In this document: positions 45,901 to 59,260 of the stretch, in pieces | Layout: every line of letters begins with the position of its first letter | Numbering within the stretch: the first letter of the stretch is position 1 | Assembly: GCA_000507305.1 (NCBI GenBank) | Contig: DF239228.1 | Location: forward strand, 62,001 to 126,000 | Reading direction: 5' to 3' | DNA: 64,000 bases | From: Breviolum minutum Mf 1.05b.01 | Taxonomy: Eukaryota > Sar > Dinophyceae > Suessiales > Symbiodiniaceae | The notes under the pieces: generated by a model | What the model was told of the DNA's origin: nothing | The model's database searches: none | The model's input: the letters and a program-made list of their open reading frames with translations, nothing else | Translations under genes and position numbers: made by a program

Positions 45901-48119
45901 CTTTGACAATCCTTGGGCCGAAAACAAATAAAATCCAGGTCCCACCACAGGATCACCAAGGCCTGTCCAAATTTGCTATGAACATTGGGGCTTTTAACAG
46001 GCGAGAGTCAAGCTTGGAGCGCCTGGCTTTTCATGCCATGTGATGCAGGTGCTCGAGTTCGCTGTGGAAAAGAACCTTGGTGTATTCCACTGATGTTGCC
46101 AAAATTCCGTGATGTCGCGTTGGAAACTTCCGAAAAGCCACGGGTAATGACAGGGCACTGCTCCATTGACGCAATGATCTGTTCATACTCTGGGATACTA
46201 GTGCTATCCCCCTGCACCATCCGGCGGAGCTCCGCCAAAATGCTGTCCTCAGACATGCCGACAGCATCATTACGTTGGAAGTTGAAGTGCTCAATCCAGA
46301 TGATCGGAGTTTATTCTGTAAATCAGCAAGTGGAAAAAAGTGCCAAAGAAACTACCCAACAAAAATACAAACCACAAAAAGCACAGCAGGAACTACGACT
46401 TTACAAAAAGCAAAAAATGATTGCAAACGAAATGCAAACACAAAAGCAAAAGAACTGCAGAAAAAAGAAAGAGGCAAACAGAAAAGTAATGATGTGTTTT
46501 GCTTTTCGGGCTTTGTTTGCCTTCTTACTGCTGGTTTCTTACGTCTTACGTTTTTTGCATGTGTTGGCTGAACTTGTTTTAGATTTGCTTTTTCCGATCT
46601 CTTTTTTCTCTTTCTCTTTGCAATTTGTTCAAATGGCATTTCATCCCAAGCGGTTATCACAAGACCACTTGATGAATTGATCCGGTTTGGCCAGGCATCG
46701 TAAATGTCCATCTCGCCCGGAGGACCTTGTCTGAGGTTCTCTTGAAGAACTCAAGAACTTCAGAGGTAAGGCTTGCAAACCATCAGTGTGTTGTCGAAAC
46801 CTGACCAACAAACTATTTTGACTTGCCATATATGTACTGTATAGGCCAGACACAGAAAAAATCTGGCACCGCGATGATATCATCCGGGCCGGCGGTTTCC
46901 GTGAAGTTCTTGCTACCAAATTCCGGGCAAATCAAACGAAGGCTTGGCCTAGGCATTGGCAAGCGATCAAATCAGAAACATGGCGGCATAGCTATGACCG
47001 TTTGCTTTTTTAGCGAGCTTTGATTCAATGCTGAACTATAGCAACTACAAATACACTGAGAAACATGAAGTCTCAGAATTGTCTCTCCCAAAACACCTAA
47101 AGCTTGCTTGCTAGCCTTCCTGCATGCTTTGCTGGGCTACTCCACCAGCGTGGATGAAGGACTGAAAGACGCAGTGTTGAATGAAGAATGGAAGACTTCA
47201 CCCAAGGCAGCCCGCTGAGCCTACCGAGCAAAGGGAAACTGCCCAGGCACTGCCAACACAGCTTGCCATCCATGATTCTGCATATGTTGGAATAGCATGG
47301 AATAGCCGTGCCACCACCACCCCCAAAAAAAATGACATGCCTTTCTCGCATGCAATATCTCATCCATTCATCGTATATTTCACAAAAATCCGGTCTACCC
47401 ACGAGCCTTGCCAAGCTCGGCACCCGGGAAATATCGAGGATCATCCTCCACCTGCTCGAAGCGTTCATCACGATCAACGCCTTAGGGCAACGCGAAGTTA
47501 CGAAGTTGGCACATTTTCCATGACAAGCCTGCTGCACCAGGCCTGGGCGTTGTGGCGGCCTTTTAGGACGCTTAAACTCCTTTGACTCAATTGCAGCTGG
47601 TGCTGCAGGCCTGCAGAACATGCCATGACACCAAAAAAGTTGTTGCTTGTAGGTGCTCACCACGTCAAAGCAGTGCTTTATTCAGTTTTATACTGTAGGT
47701 CCTGTAGGTGCGTTTTCGGTCAATTTCTACCGTGCAGGTCCCTAAATCTACACGTTCAAAGGTTAGACCACAAAGGCACTCAGAGAACTCGTTGAAACCA
47801 AAGCTGCTTTATGGGCACCTTGGTTTCCGCCGGAGCCATGATCTCAACAGCTCATAGATGATGGAAAAGAGAAGTCCAATGAGCAAAGGTGGTACCCAGC
47901 TGCGGCGAGCATGACGAGCCAACCTTAAATACGGAGGTTCTTTGAAGGCATCCAGCTAGCCGCTAGCCGCTAGCCAATGCAAAAAAAACAATACATGCCT
48001 ATCAATCGTTGCCATAGGGCCCGGTAGTACAAACTTGTCTGCGTTAGTCTCCGCTTGTGTCATTGGAACGTGGTCATAATCCTCTTCCTCATCGTCTTTG
48101 TCTTTGTCTTTGACTTGTT
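39946..48119. other. Long repeat-poor stretch, no gene recognised
   Basis: Open frames such as 40546-40992 (minus), 44989-45402 (plus) and 47097-47663 (minus) show no motif, and none can be joined to others by plausible splice sites. Smaller landmarks are a telomere-like CCTAAACCCT at about 40993, an AT-rich stretch at about 44110-44215, and an A-rich then T-rich composition switch at about 46330-46620. Confidence 0.4.
42336..42415. repeat. GTA/GCA trinucleotide repeat
   Basis: AGTAGTAGCAGCAGCAGCAG-type repeats with GTA and GCA units alternating in blocks. Related shorter runs lie just upstream at 42255-42300. Confidence 0.85.
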
Positions 48120-48126
48120 CATCGTC

Positions 48127-48165
<39 letters not shown>

Positions 48166-48230
48166 GTCGTCATCATCGTCGTCATCGTCGTCATCATCGT
48201 CATCATCGTCATCATCACATTATCCAGCGT
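48120..48230. repeat. TCA/TCG trinucleotide repeat
   Basis: Ten or more TCA units run into mixed TCG/TCA blocks. One frame encodes a run of isoleucine and valine, which is an artefact of the repeat. Confidence 0.9.
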
Positions 48231-51200
48231 CTTCTTCATGATCGCTTGCCATCGCCATCTTCAGTTGGTCGTCATCGTCTCTGTGATCAGCACAGTCAAA
48301 TTCATCATGTTCATGGCGTCGTCTTCTTCATCATCTTCTTCACAGGATTTCTTTTTAAAAAGTGGATGCAATAATGAAAAAAAAGGCTGGAGTTGCAGCT
48401 GAGTTTCGCAAGTGTAAGGCTCCGTGGTTGAAGCATGGCTGCGCCAATAAGGGTGCAAAAGCACGTGATGCTTACGATCCTCTTGTGTCTTGCAATCACG
48501 ACGATGTGTGGTGAGAGGTGTATGTAGTTGGATGCAGAGTTTTGAATGGCTTCCGATTTCCTCATGGAAATATTCGTGCAGCATGCATTTTGGTCTGCAT
48601 TAAAATGGCATGCTTTGTTGACTGCGTTTGACTATGTTGGAAAGGTTGTTGGAAGTAGTACTTGCACATGGTGCATCTATGCACGTTGCGTACAGAAGCT
48701 TGCATGCAACGGTCAGAACTTCCTCCTATTGGGGTATTGTAAGAAACAGTGATTGAACATGATTGAACACTAACTCCTTCCTGCTGGATGCCCAACACAC
48801 ATCATGCAAGCAAATGGTTCTCATGTTTACTTTGCAATCACTTTGCATCGTTCATGTAATTATCCTACTGCCATCTTCAACAATTTCTTCGCCCTAACAA
48901 CCTGAGACTCCAGCGCCCTGAAGCACTGCATGAGGCCAGCACATTGGCAAAAAATACGGCATCCTAAGCAGCCCGAAATCTTGGCATTTTCATACCGCGA
49001 TGCCCATTGTCTCACGAACCACCAGCCCATTCCACTTCAACTCTACGGTACCGTAGCAACTCTAAAAACCGAGTTGATGCAAACTAGGGCAATGGCTGCA
49101 GAAATTCCTTCGCCACCTGCCTGCGAGTTTTTTTTTGAAAATCTCAAAACCATCACCCATCACCCAACCGATGGATTGTCTCTTGTGTTTCCCTTGCCAG
49201 CCTCCGCCAACATGCCAAAAGCTTTCTCCTCAGATGTTAGTCGATTTTTGTCACATCGCGAGGACTCACATCTCAGAAAAAAAACTCAGGTTGCAGCCCA
49301 CTCTTTACCTTCAGCGCATCAAAACGTTGCAATAATATTGCAGCATATACATTGCATGTGCAAGTATCTGCAGACAAGAATCAATGGAAATCATGCAGTT
49401 CTTCCATGTAGGCAACTTTGCATCATCGAAAGAATGATGTCCAAAGCCTTGTCGAAAGCCACGAAGCAGTGAAGCGAGGGTCACAGCCTTGGAATTTGGC
49501 AAAATTTGGTCGCATTTTCCGTTTACAAGAGATATGAATGTGAATTGAAAACACAGTCTGCAAAGAAGGACTACAGTACAAAACCATGGGTTCCTACATC
49601 ATTGTGAATCACGTCATTTGGCTAAATATCAAAAATCGGACAGTCTGGAATGAAGGGAGAACTCAATTTGGATGGAATGGCAAGTGGGGTGACTGCACCT
49701 GAACATGCCTTGAGGGGTACTACAACATACTGCAATTTGTATCTTACGCAGAGTTCGGCACAGACTCGCCCAAAGATTCACAATGACTTGCCATAGACAC
49801 TGGTGGTGGCAAGCGCTTGACTCAAAAAATATCATGGACAGTTCCCACGACAGAAACAGAATGGAGCACAAACCAGATATAAAAACACAAGGATCATCAA
49901 AGATTACAATGGTTGGATGAGTTTGGACGCTTGAAAAGTTCGGTTCATCACAGGCTTCCCTGCATCTGCTTCCAGATAGTGATCTCTAGTCCCATCAAGC
50001 AGCTCAACCTGTGCAGACTCTTCAGCCAAGCAGTGCAGTCACAACATGGGCTCAAGCCAAACTCGATTCCCTGCTCTCATTTCTAAGGAACCGCTTTCTT
50101 GTTAGTTTTCGCACAAGTCTGTTGTGGAATTATTCCAGCACTTCAAGTCTTCTTCACTTCCTCACCAGCTCTTTTGGTGCCCGTACGGCCAGCGGCCAAG
50201 AGTGTGGGCGAGCACACCTGTATTTTCTTCAAAAATCGGACCCAGGAAATGTCCCTCGGCTCATCATCTCAGCTCTTTACCCAGAAACAGCAGCATTGCA
50301 TACCTCCAGCGTGAAACATCTGGGCAAAGCTGTGGCTAAATATTCTTGCAACATTTGGTAACACGGCAGCCTTACAGCTGAGAACTGGGGTTCCCAGGCT
50401 CGAATATCTGGCTCTAGATTGCTGCAACCTTCAGCTTCGGGTAGTCTTTGGTAAAACAGGGGTCCGAAACAGTTGACACTTCACCAAATCATCCAACTCT
50501 TTGGTCGCGCAAGTGACGGCACTGTTCCCAGGCGGCAAGGACTTCACCCCAACGCCCTGAACGCCTCGGGTTGATATTTCATGGCACATGATACATGGAT
50601 TTCGCCAACCTTGCAACATCTATCAACCATATGTAACCAAGGCATCAATCATGTTGCCTGGTAATGTTGATAGATGTGGAATCCGCATTTCAGTTTACAA
50701 TTTGATTCGGGGTTTGATCTCCAATGTGGGTCAAAAATCAACCTTGCTGGTAGAGGAAAATTCAAGAAGGATACCATTTGTTTTTGCTGATTTTTGCCCG
50801 GATTGATTTGCACTTTCAACGAGCTCCGTGCTCTAGAAAGTGGAATTTGTGAGGAGAAGTGAAAGATGAAAGATGAGAAGAGAGGTCAGCACCCATTGGA
50901 GAAAGGGGTATACCCTGCTTGACCCCTTGTAGCATCCTGTCATTGGATCCCATGCTGACTGGCTGCAAACTTTTGGGAAATCAACTGGCCACTGTTAAGT
51001 GCCACACCCATGCTGCACAATGCCCTTGGTCACATCCTTCAGGCTGCCCTGACAAAGAGATCAAGCCACCCCAGTCATATTAGGATGCAGGAGGCGGCTA
51101 GCTTAAGCACCTGGGGCGAAGTCGCTCTCAGGGCTACCGCATGGCACATGAATCGCAGCAAAGGATGGGCGGTTTAGTTTTGCATTCATGCTTGTAAGCT

Positions 51201-53100
51201 TTCCGTAGGGTTACACTTCTTGGAGATAGTCAGGCAATGTCTGAACGTCTACTGACTAATGCCAGGCATCGAACAAAGACCTGTCCTCTTTTGAAAAGTC
51301 TTACACGAATCAATCAGTCTATGTAGATGCTTAAAACAATCTGGCTCTCCTGTCACAAGCCTACTCTAACACCCGTGAGCCACTCGGCTGCTGCGGAGGT
51401 ATCAGCTGAAGCTGGGTTTGATTCATACACTGCTCGGCTTTTGCATACATGAACCAAAAATATCCAAGAATTGTATATTTGCCAGACTTTCAATTGGGCC
51501 TGCTGTTTCTCTTCTGCTTTTTTGGCAAACTGCGGTATGACAGAGGGGTCGGCTACGGAAAAGGTACACACAGCTGGGCTAGGCCAGCTGGGCATAGCTT
51601 GCCAACTCTATGCTAGGAACTTCTTCAGGAACTGCTCACATATAGGGATGCAAATTAGCAGGAATGTCCTGCATCATCTTACTCTAGACTCCAAACTCTC
51701 ACCGCTCTGCACCCACATGTCCGCGCAGCAAGTTGGAAATCGATCCAACCAAAGACCCCTCTTCTAGAGTCTACAGATTTCAAAGCCAAATGTTTTCATT
51801 ATTGCAAACTCTCGTTCTTTGTCTTCGTCATCGGCCGACGCGAGAGCTGCTTAGAAGCTCACTGCCAAAAGCCTGGGCAAAGAAATGCTAAGATCAAAAA
51901 TACTCTTTCCTCTCTTCAGCACCATCAGGGCGGTCAAGGATGCCTTTCAACTACTTACTATCAGGCGCACATGTCTACTTGTGAAAGTTTATGTGCATGG
52001 GAACAAGTAGACACTAATACAAAGCGGATCAGTGTCGATATTCTCACAGATTATCTGTATCGCTTTCTGTTGACATCTGTTGGCTATGTTAGACTTATAT
52101 TTGCATATGCATGGCATATTCTTACATAAGACATTCAATATAACATCATTTTTATCGTCGTACTATTATCTCTTGCTCTCTCTCTCTCTCTCTCTCCCTC
52201 TGGCGCTTTCTGGGCTCTCCCTCTGGGCATTGTATGGTATTGTCAAATGATGTTTTCCCTCGTTCCGTTTAATGTGTCTTCTGGGAAGGCTAAGGCTAAG
52301 CAAGAGGCCAGCAAATAAGAGCAATATGTGGCACCACATCCCTGCACGATCAACATCCAACAGTTCAATCATGTTCTTCATTAATCTTCATCATACATCA
52401 AGTCCGTCCGACTGTCAGCTTGATTGCACTACATGACGTGATGAAAATTGCCACCAACAACAACTATGCTCTCCACCTGAGCAGCGCCCCAAATGATTCT
52501 CTGATGGGCATTAGGGCCTCGGTGACCATAGCTGGCTGAGACTTTAGAGATTTCTTTGATACGCCCTACACAAACTGAGCATTGGGCTAGGGGCTTGGCA
52601 TCTTGGTGTCGCCTTGCAACTTCCAGGTGTCTCCTTGAGTATTGAGATGTCACCTGCAGGCCAGATGTTACTGGTGAGTACAGCATCCAGCCATATCCAG
52701 CCATGTTTTCTCACCTGGAGACGTAGAGCCTTTTCACTTGTTTCCCTGCACTTGGTTCAGCCAAGAACGAGTTGCTTGGTGAGCTTGTTGCAAGCCCTCT
52801 GTGCACAAAAGTCATTTACTCTGCAGCTGTGTGCAGACAAAATAAATAAGAAGCAGAACAGGACCGCCACTATGGGGGGTTCTGCACTAGATCTGGGCAA
52901 AGAATGGCAAAGAGACATGTCGACTGAAAAAGTGATAGACGCATGTCTGTCTGTACAGTCGCCACAATGAATTCACTTCGAGCCTTCAGCCTTCTGCAGA
53001 AAGCCCGTGTATCTGCTGACAATTTGCAGGTCGGTCTCATTTCAACTTCTCTGATTTTCCTTCCAAAAGGTCCGAACACATCCCGCTTCACTGTCCAACA
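48231..53100. other. No gene recognised, possible stray exons
   Basis: Minus-strand open stretches at 51353-51595 (DPSVIPQFAKKAEEKQQAQL) and 52429-52704 have exon-like composition, but I cannot identify or join them. A CT dinucleotide run lies at about 52171-52198. The stop of the phosphatase gene marks the right border at 53101. Confidence 0.35.
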
Positions 53101-56082
53101 TCACTTGGGGTACACGGTATGTGTCAACAAAACATCGCCGTTGTAGTTGATGGACTCGATAAGGATCTCCGTCTTGCTGATGGTGAGATCGTAGAAGCCA
53201 TACTGGCCTTCGCCATACCAGTCAACCGTGTTGTTCGGATTGGGCGTCGCCTCTTTTAGCAAACGAAGCTGAAAAATGCCGAGGTGCTGAAAACCCATGA
53301 CATCCCTTTATCATCCTTCACCCTTTATCACCTACCCACCATGTCATATCTCTCCAGACATCAACCAGCCTCGGAGGTGATGCCACCACCACCGCCAGTC
53401 ACAATACAAGGAAGTCCCATATGATTCTTATGCCAGTCATTTTCTTTCCAGAGCTCTTGATCATGGCGATGGCCTGTGGCGATATCCATGCCCAATAAAC
53501 AAGACTTCAAACTTCAAGGATTCAATCACAGTTGGCAAGTCGGACCCTACCTGTGATTAGAAGGTCAAGCCCTTTCCTCTGCAAACTCCGATAAAAACTT
53601 TGTTCATGTCCTTGGACATCACAAATCGCAGCAAAAGGACGGGGCAAGACTCATGAGTGCTTGATATTATGATTTTGATACTATGACCAGTGCGTCAATG
53701 TGGCGGTACTTGCTACATGTCTCAGATCATCAGTGATGGATGCATTCAGTCATGAATCTATTCAGCACCTCCCCGCGTTAAAGGGGGGACGCATCAAGGC
53801 TGGCTATCTATAAGGTGTGTCTGCGTGTATGTGTGCTTGTGCCTCAATGGTGCTGGTTTATATAGGTAAAACATGTAAAAACTCCAAAAATCTAAACTCC
53901 AATTGTTCTCAAAGTCCAAAAGTTTTCTTATCGAGCTAAACTCCCAGAAAGGCTCCGCAAGGGAAGTGTGTCACCACAAACTGCCAGGTGGTAGTGGACT
54001 GGGGTAGCAACTTCCAGATCCATTCCTCAGATCTCAGCATTGATTCTGCTCTGCCACTTTCCTTTTTGTAGTGGAAGGTCATCATTCAAAGGTGCGTTTT
54101 TAATGCAACAACCCCAATTTGTTCAACCTCTAATTTGATAAAGCCGGAAAAATACCTGCTATTTTTTTCCTTAAACGATGGTTCATCGCCCAATTTCTAC
54201 CAAGGTCCCAGGTTCCTTCTGTTCATCCCACAAAGCTTTAAACCACCCAGGACACGACTCAATGGACTCAGGCCCACCAGCAGCTGAACAAGTAGCATCT
54301 GGTTTGTTATTCTTGGAGCTGCACATGTTGTGACTTGGATCCTGCCAATCCGCAGCTGAGGTGACTACCATGTGACAACCAGTGAAGATCCATCACAAAC
54401 ATTCACAAACGATACCATAGCAGTCCTCTTCAGGAGGCTTGGCGTCAAGGAAATTGGTGTCAAGGAAAAAAACGTCCACATCGAACCCCAGGTCCTTGCA
54501 ACATAGCAGCCGTCGCACTTTGTGAACCAGCACTGCGCACTGATTGACATTGATTGAAATTGATTGACTTCACCCTACAATGCGCGCATATGGTGCGGTC
54601 CTCGTAAACCATGGAGGTCTTGTAATAAGGTGCAGGCAAGACCCATCGGTCGCTGAACCAGGTATACGACATTTGTTGGTCCCAGCCTGATCCACAAAAC
54701 TGCAAGGAAGTTTCCATACAGCTCTTGAAGCAAATCTGACACAGTCACATCACAATGACCACTTTGCCAAAAAGGCCTTCTTCAGAGGCAAGTTATCATG
54801 TGCTCTGCAAGCACGTTTGCATTCAGACTAAACAATAGCACCAGCCACAATATGGTCAACAATATTACAGTAACCTACAGTTTCTACAGTACATGAACTT
54901 ACGGCTACAATGGCGATGAATCCGGGAAGCAGGCTGGGGCAAAGCGGATGCGCCCAAGCAGCGAAGGCACACATGAAAACCTTTGTTTAAACTTCGAAGA
55001 CTATCAACCCCACCCTCATCATCTCCTTCTGTCAGGCATGGCTCTGTACGGTCATTCCGGTCGACCTTTTTGCCCTGCTCCTCGTCACTCATCATCGTCG
55101 TCGTCGTCGTCGTCATCATCATGGTCACCACCACCAGCAGCAGCATCATCATCATCCTCCTCCTCCTCCTCGTCGTGGTGGTGGTGGTGGGGTGGTGGGG
55201 TGGTGGTGGTGGTGGTGGTCGTCGTCGTCTTCCTCCTCCTCCTCCTCGGCGTCTTATATCTGCGTAAAGTCTGCACCGCAAAGTATCCGCGCAAGGTTGG
55301 TGCACTTCCTTTTTACCTTTCTTGGATACACGGCAACATCAATCCTTTAAGGTTCAGACCGTTGTCAAATCTGAATCCTCCCCAGTCATGGTTTCCCAGC
55401 ACACCAAACCAAGGCTTTCCGCCTGGGCTCCAGTTTCTTGCCAGAAGAGATGTTCACCCCAACAAGTTTCAATTCTAATGGCTCTACCACCTGTTGCAAC
55501 ATTGTGAAAGAAAATCATGGCTCTGTTACATTCAGTCACAAGACTCAGACCAGGCCCTTGATAGATTCCTTCGAAGATCTGATCAAACTGATGCTTCGCA
55601 GGGTAGGATAGCATGTTCCTGAGCTGTTTCAAACCCGTGTTGGAACCCGAAAAAGGCCATGACAAGAATGTAATGCTCAACGTTTTTGTAATACACACTT
55701 TGTCTTTGCAGGATTCGACTGCCAAAAAAAAACACGGTGAAAGCACCTCCGCTCCAAAGCCAAAGAGTCATCGGGAAGCCACAGGTTTTCTCGATGCCAC
55801 CCCAGTAGAAGTTGTCGCCAACATTCAAAATATACCTGGATAACATCGCTTCATTGGTTGACATGATCTCGGACTCGCGCTTTCAAATTGATTCAACGCT
55901 TTCCCTGAATTTATCTATCTATCTAATCTATCTAATCNTCTATCTAATCTATCTAATCTAATCTATCTAATTCATCTTCCATCTTATCCATCTTATCCAT
56001 CTTATCCATCTCTTTATCCATCGTATCCATCTATCTATCCATCTTATCCATCTTATCCATCTATCCATCCATCCATCCATTC

Positions 56083-56125
<43 letters not shown>

Positions 56126-56701
56126 CCTCCCTGCATTCCTTGCCAGCGTTAACAGGAATTTCTTCATTCCATCCTCTGTCTGTTTCTGAGAGTTTTTACC
56201 CGCCACACTAGCAATGCCAGAGATGCTGTGGATCTTTGATAGCTGCACGCTCCTTGAATGCTTCAGCCACCAGCAGCTGCGGTTTGTCATCTACGCCATT
56301 TACGAAGCCACATTCGGGAGTGCACGGCTCTGCCCCAAAAGTGTTGAAGCATTCCACGAACTGCTTGTGGCTACAAAGGCGTTCAGTATGCTTCTTGTTC
56401 CAACGACTTCGAGGAAAAACACTGGGCCCAGGTTGTCGTCCCCAGTTATAGGCAATCAACTCTGGCCTCCCTTCATTTGCATCCAGGGTGCCATCTAAAC
56501 CACCCCAATCTCCAATCAAAAAAATGTGCATCTCCTGAGTGCCATTGATGTATGTTGTTGGCCAATGCTGCCCTTTGTAACTCATGGTTTTCTCTGGTGG
56601 GATGCAGCCAATACTAGTATCATCTTCTTCACAACCAGGACGTAAGTGGGCTGTAAGTGGCTTCCCAGCAAAGCAGTCTTGGCATGGAGGACTGCTACAA
56701 C
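53101..56701 (-). CDS. Purple-acid-phosphatase-like metallophosphoesterase, about eleven exons
   Basis: This would hydrolyse phosphate esters with a dinuclear metal centre. All five metal-binding motifs are present in order, on separate exons: FLIGDWGG (first exon seen, 56227-56701), LNVGDNFYWGG (from 55835), FGVLGNHDWGG (about 55380-55450), WQFVVTHFP (about 53960-54050), and ITGHRHDQELW, split across the 53474-53550 intron. Between them lie family-like segments: DQIFEGIYQGPGL, DRWVLPAPYY, DVDVFFLDTNFLDAKPPEED and DPSHNMCSS with paired Cys. The last exon is 53101-53268 (GEGQYGFYDLTISKTEI, ending VYPK). One intron is GT-AG, the first is GC-AG, and others look like GA-AG. The layout resembles small type-5 acid phosphatases. 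No shift or stop is needed, so the gene looks functional. The 5' end and any signal peptide lie upstream and were not found. Confidence 0.85.
55083..55250. repeat. Trinucleotide repeat cluster inside a phosphatase intron
   Basis: Blocks of TCG, TCA, CAG, TCC and then GGT/GTC units follow one another. They lie between the GNHD exon and the DRWVLPAPYY exon. Long homopeptide frames on both strands come from the repeat. Confidence 0.9.
55908..56135. repeat. ATCT/ATCC tetranucleotide repeat inside the first phosphatase intron
   Basis: ATCT units shift into TTATCCATC and ATCC units and back to a pure CTAT run at about 56085-56125. One base at 55938 is undetermined, as expected for an unstable repeat. 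Confidence 0.95.
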
Positions 56702-58853
56702 CTGCCGGTAAAAACGAGTCACAATGTATCAATCTATCATGTCAATCTAACACGCATTTTTCGTCACTTGTAGTGAACTGTTAGATAACACCAAATGACA
56801 TGACATGAGATGGGATGAGATGAGGACTTGAGACCCATCTATTCAGCTCAGCTATGCATTTGCTATTTGACCGCCAGGATTTTTTTCCAAAAAAAATGAT
56901 GGAAACATCACAAGAGCATGGCCATGCTCGAAAACCATGTGTACATGATGTCTATATTAATAATATTATGTATAATATGTAGACCTATAGGTATTCGATG
57001 GTTAGATATATACTACATGGTATCTACATGTATAGTGGAATATAGTCGATATACGCAATAGGTATGATACTATGATACTATCAAAATCTATGGAATATGA
57101 ACAGCAATAAACTGAGCACAAGTATACATTATACATAACATGTACATATAGTATACATGTCGCACGAACTATGGAATTGCGAATTGCATGATATAATATC
57201 TTAAACATTCTTAAACAAGAACAGAAATTCCTATTCTACGCTAATAATATAATTATATATATATGCACATTATATGCACACATTTTTGCACCATACCATG
57301 CTAAGCCCCTCCCTCGCTTTGCAGCACTGGCAGGTCTCTGCCCTGCTATTTACTGTGTTGAATCTCGATGAATCTGGTGCTCCTGCCTGAACAAGGTGGC
57401 AAACCACAGTACTTGCCACCTGGTGGTGCACACCAATAAAGCCGTTGATAGTCTGCAACATTGCCAGATCCTATTGGAACACCAGCAATACCTCATGGAA
57501 GATCAAATTTTGTGGAGAATTGGCGAAGCATACTGATGCTACGCTGGCAGTTGTTTGCCTCCAACTTTACGAACTACAGCTTGCTTCGAGTGGATTTCAA
57601 TGCGAGGGGGCTATTGCAAACCAATGTGTCTCTAGTTAGGTGGATTCCATGTCCATCCAAACCCGTGCTGTACATGTGCATGTTGCAGGACAGCTTGCTT
57701 TTTTCCAGCATGAAAACGGATAGATGATCAAATATGACCTGATGCGACTGCAAACAAGATACTCTCAAAGTTCTTGAACCACTCTGCTGCACGTGGGTCA
57801 TATCTTGGAGACACGCTGGTTGACACAAATCTGATAGACTGAGCCATCCAACATCAGGTGTACACTTGCTGACTATGATCCACGTACACCTGCAGACTAA
57901 GTTGCAGCCAAGTCACTTTCCACCACCTGCTGCCCAAAGAACTGTGTCTCGACAATTGTCGTTTTGTTCCTTCTCAATCCCACCACATGTTGTGTCTTCC
58001 GAATCTTCGGAACGCTTCTGAAGAAACCTGACAGGTTTAAGGACATCATGGCTCTGGGATCAATTCTGAATAGGCCATGAAGGGCCCCAAACCGCCGCGC
58101 CTTGTGCTCATCTCCGGCTCAGCCGTGACAGAGACAGCAAGAAGAAAGCGCCACATGCTTGCAGTACTCAAAATTTATTAGCCTTCTGTACAGGGGCAGT
58201 GACTTGCTGGAGCAAAAGGTCGGGATTGATGCAGCATCGTTGTAAGCGGCACCTTTTGAACCTATTTTCATGACCATTGGAAGGAAGCAGTCTAATCAAT
58301 CCACAATACTGGTACTCCCAAACGCAGAAGCCCTGGCCATTTGGGTTTTTCGAACAAGATCCCAATGGCAGACCGTGGCAACGTTGGTCCTCGCCAAAGT
58401 CCTCCCCACTAGAACTTGCTAATGGCACACCGAGCCAAGGCATATCCAAAACATATGATAATTTGAGCGGAACAGTACAAACCTGCATAGCACACTGTCG
58501 TCCATATGTGCGACTTGGCCTTTTCTCTCTTTGAAAACTCGACGGATTGTTTGTTTCACTTGTTTTGCCAGCAAAGCTGTTTCCAAAGGCATTCTTGCAG
58601 CAAACGCTTGACCAATTACGGATACATCTCCCCGTCCAGGGGCAGGTGAATTGTCCGACACTCTCGACAAATCGAACGAGATAGCGAATGAGATGCGAAC
58701 AAGATGCCCAGGGAGGCATTTTTCACACCACACGCCTGCCACTGCTACTTGATCTGCTACCGATGTGGTTCGTAGTGTTTGGTGTCGTTTGTCCCATTTC
58801 TTGTGTGCCTTCTTTGGTTGTTTCATACATTAATCAACGAATCAAATTTGGGG
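56702..58853. other. Upstream intron and possible 5' exons of the phosphatase gene
   Basis: A splice acceptor (CCGGCAG) lies directly before the first phosphatase exon. AT-rich DNA at about 56930-57260 looks intronic. A minus-strand open stretch at 58168-58719 contains the Cys-rich segment GSCSKNPNGQGFCVWEYQYC, which could be a secreted-protein-like 5' exon of the same gene or belong to another gene. No initiating Met with a signal peptide could be placed. Confidence 0.3.
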
Positions 58854-59260
58854 TTGTGTGCGAATGCGTTTTTGCTCTAGCCGAGATGTATGCCATGCCA
58901 ACATCCAGTTGCATCTAAATGGTCCCATTGTAGACTCTATGAGCTATGCAAAGATAAACTGTGCATGACAAACAAAGAGAAACTTCAGTGTGCCAATGCG
59001 TTTTGCCTCTACCTGCAAATGGTCCTATGCTGGTCTTTGTGAGCTATGCTAAGATGAGGTGTGCATGACAAACAAGCATAAGACTTCAGTGTGCCAATCC
59101 ATGTTGCCCTGACGTTGTCTTTGCATAAGCTATGCAACGTCTGGACAACAAAAGGCAAAAAACTTAGACGTGCCATGACGTGCCAATGCGTTTTGATTTA
59201 GTGGACGTGCAAGCTATTCCAAGATGAAGTGTGCATGGCAAAGCGGAAAAAAATTGAAAA
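58854..59260. repeat. Diverged tandem repeat, 100-bp period
   Basis: AAATGGTCC starts at 58917 and again at 59017. Each unit carries GAGCTATGC, GTGTGCATGACAAACAA and CTTCAGTGTGCCAAT at matching places. Partial and diverged units lie on both sides (about 58854 and 59111-59260). Confidence 0.85.

Noticed and set aside
45985-46680. 231-codon plus-strand open frame with Lys/Gln-rich then Phe/Leu-rich halves
   Set aside because: The two halves mirror an A-rich to T-rich switch in the DNA, and no domain or splice partner is visible.
54865-55478. Long frames with runs of Ser, Trp, Val, Arg, Thr and Asp
   Set aside because: They are translations of trinucleotide repeats inside a phosphatase intron.
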